Below, in pieces: positions 5,213-12,881 of a DNA stretch of 16,781 nt. How positions within the stretch are numbered: position 1 is the stretch's first letter; every line of letters starts with the position of its first letter. The DNA is taken from assembly GCA_937926755.1 (NCBI GenBank), contig CALBBA010000297.1, forward strand, positions 1-16,781. Direction: 5' to 3'. The stretch comes from an uncultured Collinsella sp. Its GTDB lineage: Bacteria; Actinomycetota; Coriobacteriia; Coriobacteriales; Coriobacteriaceae. The translations under genes were made by a program, and so were the position numbers. A model generated the notes under the pieces. It was not told the DNA's origin, made no database searches, and saw only the letters and a program-made list of their open reading frames with translations.

Positions 5213-6127
5213 ATGGGAACGGTGAGAAACGCACGCGTTAACCAGGGCGGCCCCAAGTGCGCCGGCATCGTGGGTCTGGGCCTCATCGGCGGCAGCTTCG
5301 CCCGCGGCTATGCGCAGGCGGGCGTTCGCGTGCTGGCCTGGGACCCCGATGATGATGTCATGACGGCCGCCAGCATGGGCACCGTCGCCGGCGAGCTCAA
5401 CGACGAGACGCTCGGCGAGTGCGACATTATCGTGCTGGCCTGCTACCCCGAGGCATGCATCGAGTGGCTCGAGGCGCACGCGCAGGCGCTCGCCGACGCA
5501 ACCGATACCGAGGCCATCATGGGCCCCGTGGTGATCGACACCGTGGGCGTCAAGGGCATCGTGTGCGAGCGCGCCTTTGAGCTCGCCCGCGAGCACGGCT
5601 TTTACTTTGTGGGCGCGCACCCCATGGCGGGAACGCAGTTCTCGGGCTATGCGCACTCCCGCGCCGACCTATTCCAGGGCGCACCGCTCGTGCTTGTGCC
5701 GCCCGCAGTGGACGACGCGCTTAAGCTGGAGCTTTTGGGCCAGGTTCGCGAGATGGTGCGTCCCTTAGGCTTTGGCAAGTTCAGCGTAACGAGCGCCGCC
5801 GAGCACGACCGCGTCATCGCCTTTACGAGCCAGCTCGCGCACGTCGTCTCAAACGCCTATGTAAAGAGCCCGACCGCCCAAGTCCACCACGGCTTTTCGG
5901 CCGGTAGCTACCGCGACCTCACCCGCGTGGCGCATCTCAACCCGCAGATGTGGTCCGAGCTCATGATCGACGACGCCGACGCGCTCGCCTTCGAGATCGA
6001 CCATCTGATCGAGTCGCTCGGCGCCTACAGCCGCGCCCTCAAGGACCGCGACCAGCGCTATCTGGAGAATCTCCTTGCCGAGGGCGACCGCATCAAGCGC
6101 GCGCTCGACGACGAGGCCTCCCACTAG
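5213..6127 (+). CDS. tyrA: prephenate dehydrogenase
   Basis: A 304-aa NAD(P)-dependent enzyme that oxidises and decarboxylates prephenate to 4-hydroxyphenylpyruvate, the tyrosine branch. The N-terminal Rossmann domain carries GIVGLGLIGGSFARG at about residues 18-32. HPMAGT, with the family histidine, and the helical-domain segment AAEHDRVIAFTSQLAHVVSN follow; here SQLAH replaces the more common SHLPH. There is no C-terminal ACT domain and no chorismate mutase domain, so this is the monofunctional short form. The start is 3 nt after the DAHP synthase stop. Whether it prefers prephenate or arogenate, and NAD or NADP, cannot be told from the sequence. Confidence 0.93.
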   Translation: MGTVRNARVNQGGPKCAGIVGLGLIGGSFARGYAQAGVRVLAWDPDDDVMTAASMGTVAGELNDETLGECDIIVLACYPEACIEWLEAHAQALADATDTEAIMGPVVIDTVGVKGIVCERAFELAREHGFYFVGAHPMAGTQFSGYAHSRADLFQGAPLVLVPPAVDDALKLELLGQVREMVRPLGFGKFSVTSAAEHDRVIAFTSQLAHVVSNAYVKSPTAQVHHGFSAGSYRDLTRVAHLNPQMWSELMIDDADALAFEIDHLIESLGAYSRALKDRDQRYLENLLAEGDRIKRALDDEASH

Positions 6128-6163
6128 ACCACCTATCACGCCAGGTCGAAAGGACCGAAGCTT

Positions 6164-7270
6164 ATGGCGATTACCATCGATATCGACACCGCACGCCCCT
6201 ACCAGGTGCACGTCGGCACGTTTTTGCTGGAGCAGGCAGGTCCGCTCGTCCGCACCACCGCCGGCGGCACCCGCGCCGTCATCGTGACGGACACCAACGT
6301 GGGCCCGCTCTATCAGATGCCCGTTAAGCAGAGCCTTGAGGCAGCTGGCTACGAGGTGAGCATCTGCACCTTCGAGGCCGGCGAAGCCCATAAGCGCGCC
6401 GAAACCTACATCAACATCCTGGAGTTTGTGGCCGAGCACGAGCTTTCGCGCTCCGACGTGGTCGTGGCACTCGGCGGCGGCGTCGTGGGCGACGTGTCCG
6501 GCTTTGTGGCCGCCACCTACATGCGCGGCTGTAAGTTTGTACAGATCCCCACGAGCCTACTCGCCATGGTGGATTCGTCGGTCGGCGGCAAGACGGCTAT
6601 CGATCTCGCTGCCGGCAAGAACCTCGCCGGCGCCTTTTGGCAGCCGAGCGTGGTTATCGCGGACGTGGGGTGTCTCGCCACCCTCACGCCCGAGCAGTTC
6701 GCCGACGGCTGCGGCGAGGTCGTCAAGCACGCCGTGATTGCCGATCCCGAACTTTTCGCCGAGCTGGAGAAGACCCCGCTCACGCTGGAGCTGCTCAACC
6801 GTGACGTCGCCCGCGTGGCGCTCATCATCGCCCGCAATATCGACATCAAGCGCGCCGTGGTCGTTGCCGACGAGCGCGAGACCAACCAGCGCAAGCTGCT
6901 CAACTTTGGACACAGCGCCGGACATGCTGTCGAAGCCTGCGAGCACTTTGAGCTCGGCCACGGCAACTGCGTGTCAATCGGTATGGGTATCATCACGCGC
7001 GCCGCGGCCTTGCACGGGGTATGCGATGCCGAGCTGCCTTGTCGTATTGAGGAGCTCTGCACCCGTCACGGTCTCAAGACTCACTGCGACTTGGATGCCG
7101 ACACCGTCTTTGCCGAGGCACTCCACGACAAGAAGCGCGCGGGCGATACCATCGACCTGGTAATTCCGCACGACATTGGCCGTTGCAGCATCGACCGCAC
7201 GCCGCTTTCCACGTTCCACGATTTAATTGCCGAGGGCCTCGGCCAGAAGGGAGACGCTTCCGTATGCTAG
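6164..7270 (+). CDS. aroB: 3-dehydroquinate synthase
   Basis: A 368-aa enzyme that cyclises DAHP to 3-dehydroquinate, using NAD and a divalent metal, in the second shikimate step. The ATG at 6164 has AAAGGA about 9 nt upstream and follows tyrA by 36 nt. Family signatures are VALGGGVVGDVSGFVAATYM (nucleotide binding), MVDSSVGGKTAID, the metal ligands in DGCGEVVKHAV, and LLNFGHSAGHAVE, plus a later HGNC/GMGI segment. Length is normal for the family. Its last seven bases overlap the start of aroA, so these two are translationally coupled. Confidence 0.96.
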   Translation: MAITIDIDTARPYQVHVGTFLLEQAGPLVRTTAGGTRAVIVTDTNVGPLYQMPVKQSLEAAGYEVSICTFEAGEAHKRAETYINILEFVAEHELSRSDVVVALGGGVVGDVSGFVAATYMRGCKFVQIPTSLLAMVDSSVGGKTAIDLAAGKNLAGAFWQPSVVIADVGCLATLTPEQFADGCGEVVKHAVIADPELFAELEKTPLTLELLNRDVARVALIIARNIDIKRAVVVADERETNQRKLLNFGHSAGHAVEACEHFELGHGNCVSIGMGIITRAAALHGVCDAELPCRIEELCTRHGLKTHCDLDADTVFAEALHDKKRAGDTIDLVIPHDIGRCSIDRTPLSTFHDLIAEGLGQKGDASVC

Positions 7271-8583
7271 CCCGCATCACCCCGTCCCCGCTCAAGGGCA
7301 CCGTTCCCGCCATCGCGTCCAAGTCGATGGCTCACCGCCTGATCATCTGCGCCGCGCTTGCCAACGGCGAGACGCACGTCACCTGCAATACCACCTGCGC
7401 CGATATCGAGGCGACGGTACGCTGCCTCACGGCGCTCGGCGCCCGCATCGAGACCGTCGACGACGGCTTCCAAGTCCACCCCACCATGAAGAGCGTTGAA
7501 TTTGGCCTGCTCAAGGCTCTCGCCGGCGGTACGCTCGACTGCGGCGAGAGCGGCTCCACGCTGCGTTTTATGCTGCCCGTCGCCTGTGCGCTGGGTGCGG
7601 AGGCCACTTTTGTGGGCCAGGGTCGTCTGGGCGCCCGCCCGCTCTCCCCGCTCTCGGACGAGATCATCGCCGCTGGTTGCGACCTGCAGGGTCTGGGCGG
7701 TTTTCCGCTCAAGACGAACGGCCGTATGCGCCCGGGCACTTTTGTGCTGCCGGGCAACGTGAGCTCGCAGTACATCTCGGGCCTGCTGCTGGCGGCCCCG
7801 CTGCTGGCCCAGCCCTCCTGCGTACAGGTGACCGGCCTCATTGAGAGCCGCCCCTACATCAACCTGACGATTCAGGCCATGAAGGCCTTTGGCGTCGAGG
7901 TCAACGTCGAGCGCATTCCCGCCAGGGACGGCCAGCCCGAGGTCACGAACTTCCGCGTGAACAGCGGCTCGTACCGCACACCCGGCAGCGTGGCCGTCGA
8001 GGGCGACTGGTCCAACGCCGCCTTTTGGCTGTGCGCCGGCGCCATCGGCACCGACCCCATCACCGTAGAGGGTGTGTCGCTCAGCTCCGCGCAGGGCGAC
8101 CGCAACGTGCTCGCCGCGCTCTCACGCTTTGGTGCCCGCATCGTGCGTTCCACCAACGCCGCCACCGTGCAGTCCGACAAACTCGCCGGCTTCGAGATGA
8201 GCGCCCACGACATTCCCGACCTGGTGCCCGTCATCTCCGCCGTGGCTTCGCTGGCGCAAGGCCGCACGTTCATCCGCGACTGCGCGCGCCTGCGCATCAA
8301 GGAATCCGACCGCCTGGTCACCACCACCCGCGAGCTCACCGCGCTGGGCGCACAGGTGCGCATTGCCGGCGACGACCTCATCATCAAGGGTGTCGATGCC
8401 TTTACCGGCGGCGAGGTCGATTCGCACAACGACCACCGCATCGCCATGATGGCCGCCATCGCCGCGAGCCGCGCCACCGGCGAGGTCGTGATCCACGGCG
8501 CCGAGGCGGTCAACAAGTCCTATCCCGATTTCTTCGACCACTACCGCCTGCTGGGCGGCAAGGTCATACTCGAGGAGGAATAG
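7264..8583 (+). CDS. aroA: 3-phosphoshikimate 1-carboxyvinyltransferase (EPSP synthase)
   Basis: A 439-aa enzyme that joins PEP to shikimate 3-phosphate. The ATG at 7264 overlaps the aroB stop (ATGCTAG) and follows AAGGGAG by about 9 nt; a longer in-frame start at 7183 would lie deep in aroB and is rejected. Visible motifs are SKSMAHRLIICAALANGE near the N-terminus, LDCGESGSTLRFMLPVACAL (PEP-binding loop), SSQYISGLLLAAPLL, RIKESDRL, and SHNDHRIAMMAAIA close to the C-terminus. The enzyme is full length with both halves of the two-domain fold. Its stop is 1 nt before the aroC start, and the aroC ribosome site lies within its last codons. Confidence 0.96.
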   Translation: MLARITPSPLKGTVPAIASKSMAHRLIICAALANGETHVTCNTTCADIEATVRCLTALGARIETVDDGFQVHPTMKSVEFGLLKALAGGTLDCGESGSTLRFMLPVACALGAEATFVGQGRLGARPLSPLSDEIIAAGCDLQGLGGFPLKTNGRMRPGTFVLPGNVSSQYISGLLLAAPLLAQPSCVQVTGLIESRPYINLTIQAMKAFGVEVNVERIPARDGQPEVTNFRVNSGSYRTPGSVAVEGDWSNAAFWLCAGAIGTDPITVEGVSLSSAQGDRNVLAALSRFGARIVRSTNAATVQSDKLAGFEMSAHDIPDLVPVISAVASLAQGRTFIRDCARLRIKESDRLVTTTRELTALGAQVRIAGDDLIIKGVDAFTGGEVDSHNDHRIAMMAAIAASRATGEVVIHGAEAVNKSYPDFFDHYRLLGGKVILEEE

Positions 8584-8584
8584 C

Positions 8585-9682
8585 ATGTCCTCGACCTTTG
8601 GCAACGTCTTGCATCTGAGCATTTTCGGTCAGTCGCACTCCCCCGCCATCGGTTGCTCGCTCGATGGCATTCCGGCAGGTATCGCCGTTGACCAGGAGCA
8701 GCTGCAGGCGTTTTTGGACCGTCGCGCCCCCGGCCGCGATGAGACCGCGACCAAGCGCCGTGAGGCCGATGCCGCGCATATCATCGCCGGCGTGGTCGAT
8801 GGACATACCACCGGCGCGCCCATCGCCGCGATTATCGAGAACACCAACACGCGCTCCAAGGATTACTCCGAGCTGCGCCGCAAGCCCCGTCCGGGTCATG
8901 CGGACTTCCCCGCGCGCGTGAAGTATCACAACATGCACGACGTCGCCGGCGGCGGACACTTCTCCGGCCGACTTACAGCACCTCTGTGCATCGCCGGCGG
9001 CATCGCACTGCAGGCGCTCGAGGCCCGCGGCATTAAGGTGATGGCGCACGTGGCACAGATCGGCGGCATCTCCGACCTGCCCATGGACGATATGGTCTAC
9101 CGCGAGGCCGACCGCAAGGCGATCCTGGAGAACAACCTGCCCTGCATTGACGCCGTCGCTGCCGGTCGCATGCGCGAGGAGATTCTAGCCGCGCGCGACG
9201 AGCTCGACAGCATCGGCGGCATCGTGGAGTGCGGCATCTACGGCCTGCCCGCGGGCATCGGCGACCCCATGTTCGACGGCATCGAGAACCGTATCGCGCA
9301 GATTGCTTTTGGGATTCCCGCTGTGAAAGGCGTGGAGTTTGGCATGGGCTTTGCCGTCGCCGCCATGCGCGGCAGCGAGAACAACGACCCGTACCGCATC
9401 GACGCCGAGACCGGCGAGATCGAGGTCGACTCCAACAACGCCGGCGGCATCCTGGGCGGCATCTCGACTGGCGCGCCCGTCATGTGGCGCATGGCCGTAA
9501 AGCCGACGCCCTCCATCGGTCGAGAGCAGCAGACCGTGGACATGGATGCCATGGAAAATGCCGAGCTCTCGGTCCACGGCCGCCACGATCCCTGCATCGT
9601 CCCGCGCGCCGTCCCCGTAGCCGAAGCAGTCGCAGCGCTGGCCATCTGGGACGCCCTCCTCGAGGACGCCGCCCAGCGCTAA
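8585..9682 (+). CDS. aroC: chorismate synthase, variant signature subfamily
   Basis: A 365-aa FMN-dependent lyase that makes chorismate from EPSP, the last shared step. The start follows GAGGAGGAA within the aroA end. The N-terminal signature reads FGQSHSPAIGCSLDGIPAG where most enzymes have GESHG. RRKPRPGHADFPARVKY is conserved. The usual GGGRSSARET segment is replaced by GGGHFSGRLTAPL. This looks like a coherent subfamily that I also associate with Clostridia, rather than decay, because the rest is intact (for example GGISTGAPVMWRMAVKPTPS and HGRHDPCIVPRAVPVAEA). The C-terminal flavin-site arginine region is present. It is the last gene before a 38-bp inverted repeat. Confidence 0.95.
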   Translation: MSSTFGNVLHLSIFGQSHSPAIGCSLDGIPAGIAVDQEQLQAFLDRRAPGRDETATKRREADAAHIIAGVVDGHTTGAPIAAIIENTNTRSKDYSELRRKPRPGHADFPARVKYHNMHDVAGGGHFSGRLTAPLCIAGGIALQALEARGIKVMAHVAQIGGISDLPMDDMVYREADRKAILENNLPCIDAVAAGRMREEILAARDELDSIGGIVECGIYGLPAGIGDPMFDGIENRIAQIAFGIPAVKGVEFGMGFAVAAMRGSENNDPYRIDAETGEIEVDSNNAGGILGGISTGAPVMWRMAVKPTPSIGREQQTVDMDAMENAELSVHGRHDPCIVPRAVPVAEAVAALAIWDALLEDAAQR

Positions 9683-9726
9683 GCCCCACCAACCCAGGGG
9701 TAGTTAATTTGGGACGGGGCTTTTTT
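9681..9726 (+). terminator. probable terminator after aroC
   Basis: AAGCCCC (9681-9687), overlapping the aroC stop, pairs with GGGGCTT (9716-9722), with CCCA/TGGG pairing inside, followed by a run of T. It may end or reduce transcription between aroC and pheA. It uses the left arm of the inverted repeat 9697-9825. Confidence 0.5.
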
Positions 9727-9825
9727 AGCTACCCCCATATGCCAGTTGATATTTGACCTGGCACCCATCGATTCGACGACAGTCAAAGGGTAGCTAAAAA
9801 AGCCCCGTCCCAAATTAACTACCCC
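9697..9825. repeat. 38-bp perfect inverted repeat between aroC and pheA
   Basis: Bases 9697-9734 are repeated exactly and inverted at 9788-9825, separated by 53 nt. Each arm carries a GGGACGGGGC block followed by six T (or its complement). The loop contains a smaller inverted pair, TGCCAG (9740-9745) and CTGGCA (9758-9763). There is no open reading frame. The layout suggests a palindromic mobile repeat (REP or MITE-like) or a two-way terminator. Confidence 0.85.
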
Positions 9826-9852
9826 AGGCAACCATTCACGAAAGGGGCCTCC

Positions 9853-10998
9853 ATGGACCTTGCCGATATTCGCCAGACCATCGATGGCATCGACACCACG
9901 CTCCTCAACAGCTTTGTCGAGCGCATGGACATCGCCACCGAGGTCGCCAAGTCAAAAATCGAGATGGGCAAGGCCGTCTTCGACCCCGCCCGCGAGCGCT
10001 CCAAGCTCAACAATCTCGCCGGCCGCGCGCCCGAGCGCTACGAGGCCCAGACCATCACCCTGTTCCGCCTCGTCATGAGCATGAGCAAGGCCGAGCAGCA
10101 GCGCTACATCAACGAGCTCAAGGGCATCACCGTCTCACAAAAGGCACACGCCACGGCTGCAGCCTCCGACACGCCCTTCCCTCAAACGGCCACCGTTGCC
10201 TGCCAGGGCGTGGAAGGTGCCTATAGCCAGATCGCCGCGTGCAAACTCTTCGACGTGCCCGACATCGCGTTTTTCGAGACCTTCGAAGGCGTTATGCGCG
10301 CTGTGCGCGACGGCTTCTGCGAGTTTGGCGTGCTGCCCATCGAGAACTCCACCGCCGGCTCGGTCAACGCCGTCTACGACCTGCTCGCCCAGTTCGACTT
10401 CCACATCGTGCGCTCGCTGCGACTCAAGATCGATCACAACTTACTCGTCAAACCCGGCACCAAGCTCGCCGACGTGTGCGAGGTCTACAGCCACGGCCAG
10501 GCCATTGCCCAGTGCGCCGGCTTTATCGAGGGCCACGGCCTGCATGCCACCAAATACCCCAACACCGCCATGTCGGCCGAGATGGTCGCCAACTCCGAGC
10601 GCACCGACGTCGCCGCTATCGCCTCGCGCAGCTGTGCCACGCTGTATGGCCTCGAGGTGCTGGAGCCCAATATCCAAGACTCGGACAACAACTACACGCG
10701 CTTTGTCGTCATCAGCCGCGAGCCGCGCGTCTACCCCGGCGCTAATCGCACCTCGCTCATGATCACCACGGCCAACGAGCCAGGCGCCCTCTATCGCGTG
10801 CTCGAGCGCTTCTACGCACTCAACATCAACCTTATCAAGCTCGAGAGCCGCCCCATCCCCGGCCGCGACTTTGAGTTTATGTTCTACTTTGATCTGGACT
10901 GCCCCTTTGGCAGCAAGGCCCTCGACGACCTGCTCGATTCCATCGACGACGTGTGCGAGAGCTTTACCTACTTTGGCAGCTACACGGAGGTGCTCTAG
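9853..10998 (+). CDS. pheA: bifunctional chorismate mutase / prephenate dehydratase (P-protein)
   Basis: A 381-aa bifunctional enzyme that converts chorismate to prephenate and then to phenylpyruvate. The start has AAAGGGG 5 nt upstream. Residues 1-92 form an AroQ-type all-helical chorismate mutase (DLADIRQTIDGIDTTLLNSF, with R/K active-site positions further on). Residues about 112-290 are the dehydratase (VACQGVEGAYSQ, LPIENSTAGSVNAVYDLL, and the catalytic NYTRFVVI). Residues about 298-375 are an ACT domain with GALYRVLERF and KLESRPIPGRDFEFMFYFD; GAL and ESRP are the known phenylalanine-binding motifs, so feedback inhibition by phenylalanine is expected. It abuts the next gene directly (TAG then ATG). 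Confidence 0.96.
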   Translation: MDLADIRQTIDGIDTTLLNSFVERMDIATEVAKSKIEMGKAVFDPARERSKLNNLAGRAPERYEAQTITLFRLVMSMSKAEQQRYINELKGITVSQKAHATAAASDTPFPQTATVACQGVEGAYSQIAACKLFDVPDIAFFETFEGVMRAVRDGFCEFGVLPIENSTAGSVNAVYDLLAQFDFHIVRSLRLKIDHNLLVKPGTKLADVCEVYSHGQAIAQCAGFIEGHGLHATKYPNTAMSAEMVANSERTDVAAIASRSCATLYGLEVLEPNIQDSDNNYTRFVVISREPRVYPGANRTSLMITTANEPGALYRVLERFYALNINLIKLESRPIPGRDFEFMFYFDLDCPFGSKALDDLLDSIDDVCESFTYFGSYTEVL

Positions 10999-12249
10999 AT
11001 GACCGATACCGCCGCAACCCGCCCCTACGGAGTGCTGGGCCGCGTGCTGGGCCACAGCTACACCCCGACCATCTACAAGGAGCTGGCGGGGCTCGAGTAC
11101 GTGCGTTTTGAGCGCGAGCCCGAGGACCTCCAGGCCTTTATGACGGGCGACGAGTGGGAGGGCACCAACGTGACCATCCCCTACAAGCGCGCCGTCATGG
11201 AATACCTGGACGAGCTGAGCCCGCTGGCCGAGCGCATGGGCAACGTCAACACCATCACGCGCCTACCCGACGGCCGCCTGCGCGGCGACAACACCGACTA
11301 CTTTGGTTTTCAGTGCCTGGTCGAGGAGCTGGGGGTTGAGGTTGCTGGTAAGAAGGTCCTCGTGCTCGGAGCCACCGGCGGCGCGGGCACTACGGCCAGT
11401 ATGGTGCTCGGTGACCTGGGCGCCATCGTTGTGCCCGTGGGTCGCACGAGCGAGGTCAACTACGGCAACATCGCGCAGCAATCCGATGCCGCGCTGCTCG
11501 TCAACTGCACGCCCGCCGGCATGTTCCCCCACTGCCCCGACGCTCCCTGCACGCTCGAAGGCCTCGATGCGCTCGAGGGCGTCATCGACATTGTCTACAA
11601 CCCCGCCCGCACGGCCCTGATGCTCGAGGCCGAGCGCCGCGGCATCCTCTGCATCGGCGGCCTGCTCATGCTTGTTGCCCAGGCAGCACAGGCTGTTGAG
11701 CGTTACACCGGCCAAGCCACCCCGCGCGAGCGCATCCTGGATGTGACGGAACGTCTGTCCCGCCGCGAGCAGAACATCGCGCTCATCGGCATGCCGGGCT
11801 CGGGCAAGACCCGCGTGGGCGAGCAGATCGCCCAGCTCACGGGCCGCGAGCACATCGACTTGGATCGCGCGCTCGAGGAGCGTCTGGGCATGCCCTGTGC
11901 CGACTTTATCGTCGAGCGCGGCGAGGCGGCCTTCCGCGAACAGGAGACGGCTGCGCTAGCCGACATCTCCAAGCGCAGCGGCCTGGTGCTCTCCACCGGC
12001 GGCGGCGTGGTCACACGCGACGAGAACTACCCGCTGCTGCACCAGAATAGCCAGATCGTGATGCTCAACCGTAAGCTCGACGAGCTCGCCCACAAGGGCC
12101 GCCCCATCACCGCGCGCGACGGCATCGACAAGCTGGCCGAGCAGCGCATGCCGCGCTACCGCGCCTGGGCCGACTACATCATCGACTCACGCGACTGCGC
12201 CGCCAACACCGCCCGTGCCCTCCTCGACACCCTCTCACCCGCTCTCTAA
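10999..12249 (+). CDS. aroE-aroK: fused shikimate dehydrogenase - shikimate kinase
   Basis: A 416-aa fusion of two consecutive-pathway enzymes. Residues 1-250 are shikimate dehydrogenase, which reduces 3-dehydroshikimate with NADPH. GTNVTIPYK has the catalytic Lys63, RGDNTDYFGF has Asp100, and LVLGATGGAGTTAS is the cofactor loop, followed by VNCTPAGM. The substrate motif is HSYTP in place of the usual HS-x-SP. Residues about 258-416 are shikimate kinase, which phosphorylates shikimate: Walker A GMPGSGKT (264-271), DLDRALEE, the AFREQE segment, TGGGVV (333-338) and the lid KGRPI. Both halves look complete. The start directly follows the pheA stop with GGAGGTG inside pheA. No frameshift separates the domains, so the fusion is real. 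Confidence 0.95.
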   Translation: MTDTAATRPYGVLGRVLGHSYTPTIYKELAGLEYVRFEREPEDLQAFMTGDEWEGTNVTIPYKRAVMEYLDELSPLAERMGNVNTITRLPDGRLRGDNTDYFGFQCLVEELGVEVAGKKVLVLGATGGAGTTASMVLGDLGAIVVPVGRTSEVNYGNIAQQSDAALLVNCTPAGMFPHCPDAPCTLEGLDALEGVIDIVYNPARTALMLEAERRGILCIGGLLMLVAQAAQAVERYTGQATPRERILDVTERLSRREQNIALIGMPGSGKTRVGEQIAQLTGREHIDLDRALEERLGMPCADFIVERGEAAFREQETAALADISKRSGLVLSTGGGVVTRDENYPLLHQNSQIVMLNRKLDELAHKGRPITARDGIDKLAEQRMPRYRAWADYIIDSRDCAANTARALLDTLSPAL

Positions 12250-12251
12250 CC

Positions 12252-12292
12252 AAAACCACCACAAAGGAGACAGGCACCTTTGTGGTGGTTTT
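12252..12292 (+). terminator. 16-bp perfect hairpin between aroE-aroK and aroQ
   Basis: AAAACCACCACAAAGG (12252-12267) pairs exactly with CCTTTGTGGTGGTTTT (12277-12292) around a 9-base loop. It starts 2 nt after the aroE-aroK stop and ends in TTTT, so it may be a terminator. I associate the sequence type with repeated intergenic units in Collinsella-like genomes (from memory). The aroQ start is 21 nt further on. Confidence 0.65.
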
Positions 12293-12313
12293 CCAACCGC
12301 AAAGGAAGCAACC

Positions 12314-12751
12314 ATGAAAGCACTCGTCATCAACGGCCCCAACCTCAACATGCTCGGCATTCGCGAGCCGGGCATCTATGGCAGCGACAACTACGACCGC
12401 TTAGTGCAGATCTGCCAGGAAGCGGGCGCCGCACAGGGCTTCGACGAGATCGAGGTTTTCCAGTCCAACCACGAGGGCAGCATCGTCGACAAGATCCAAG
12501 AGGCCTACGGCAAGGTCGACGGCATCGTCATCAACCCGGCCGCCTACACGCACACGAGCGTGGCGATCCTCGACGCCCTCAAGGCCGTTGCCATCCCTGC
12601 CGTCGAGGTGCACATCAGCGCCGTAGAGACGCGCGAAGACTTCCGCCAGGTGAGCTATGCACGCCTAGCTTGCTTCGCCACCATCACCGGCGAGGGCCTG
12701 CAAGGCTACGCCCACGCGCTGGAGCTGCTGAGGGAACGTCTCGAAAAGTAG
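12314..12751 (+). CDS. aroQ: 3-dehydroquinate dehydratase, type II
   Basis: A 145-aa enzyme that dehydrates 3-dehydroquinate to 3-dehydroshikimate; type II works by anti elimination through an enolate and forms a dodecamer in known members. The ATG at 12314 has AAAGGAAG 5 nt upstream; a longer frame from 12215 would overlap aroE-aroK and cross the hairpin. Signatures are VINGPNLNMLGIREPGIYGS (with the active-site Arg and Tyr), QSNHEGSIVDKI, INPAAYTHTSVAI (catalytic region) and VEVHISAVETREDFR with its His. Length matches the family. It completes the pathway, since no type I aroD is present. It is separated from the rest by a perfect hairpin, so its level may be set separately. Confidence 0.96.
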   Translation: MKALVINGPNLNMLGIREPGIYGSDNYDRLVQICQEAGAAQGFDEIEVFQSNHEGSIVDKIQEAYGKVDGIVINPAAYTHTSVAILDALKAVAIPAVEVHISAVETREDFRQVSYARLACFATITGEGLQGYAHALELLRERLEK

Positions 12752-12796
12752 CCTCGCGAGCAAATCCATCAACGCGATTCACACGCTAATAATGCC

Positions 12797-12837
12797 AGTG
12801 CCGCCAGCAGCAACCTCGCTACTGGCGGCACTTTATT
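12797..12837 (+). terminator. intrinsic terminator of the aromatic operon
   Basis: AGTGCCGCCAG (12797-12807) pairs with CTGGCGGCACT (12822-12832). With one C-A mismatch the stem extends to 14 bp around an 8-base loop, followed by TTATT. It lies 46 nt after the aroQ stop. A nested outer pair ATGCCAGT/ACTGGCAT flanks it. Confidence 0.75.
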
Positions 12838-12844
12838 ACTGGCA

Positions 12845-12850
12845 TATAAT
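12845..12850 (+). promoter_or_regulatory. -10 box of the DUF4869-like/P-loop unit
   Basis: A consensus TATAAT stands 31 bp before the ATG at 12882 and directly after the aromatic-operon terminator. The -35 position falls in the GC-rich terminator stem and is not a good match, so an activator or weak basal activity is possible. Confidence 0.45.
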
Positions 12851-12881
12851 CATTGCAGTCACACAACGTCTGGAGACGCGC

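Noticed and set aside
4646..5656. 336-codon open frame on the minus strand across aroF and tyrA
   Set aside because: It lies opposite two clear enzyme genes, is low in complexity (Ala, Gly, His, Val) and has no motif; a by-product of GC-rich third positions.
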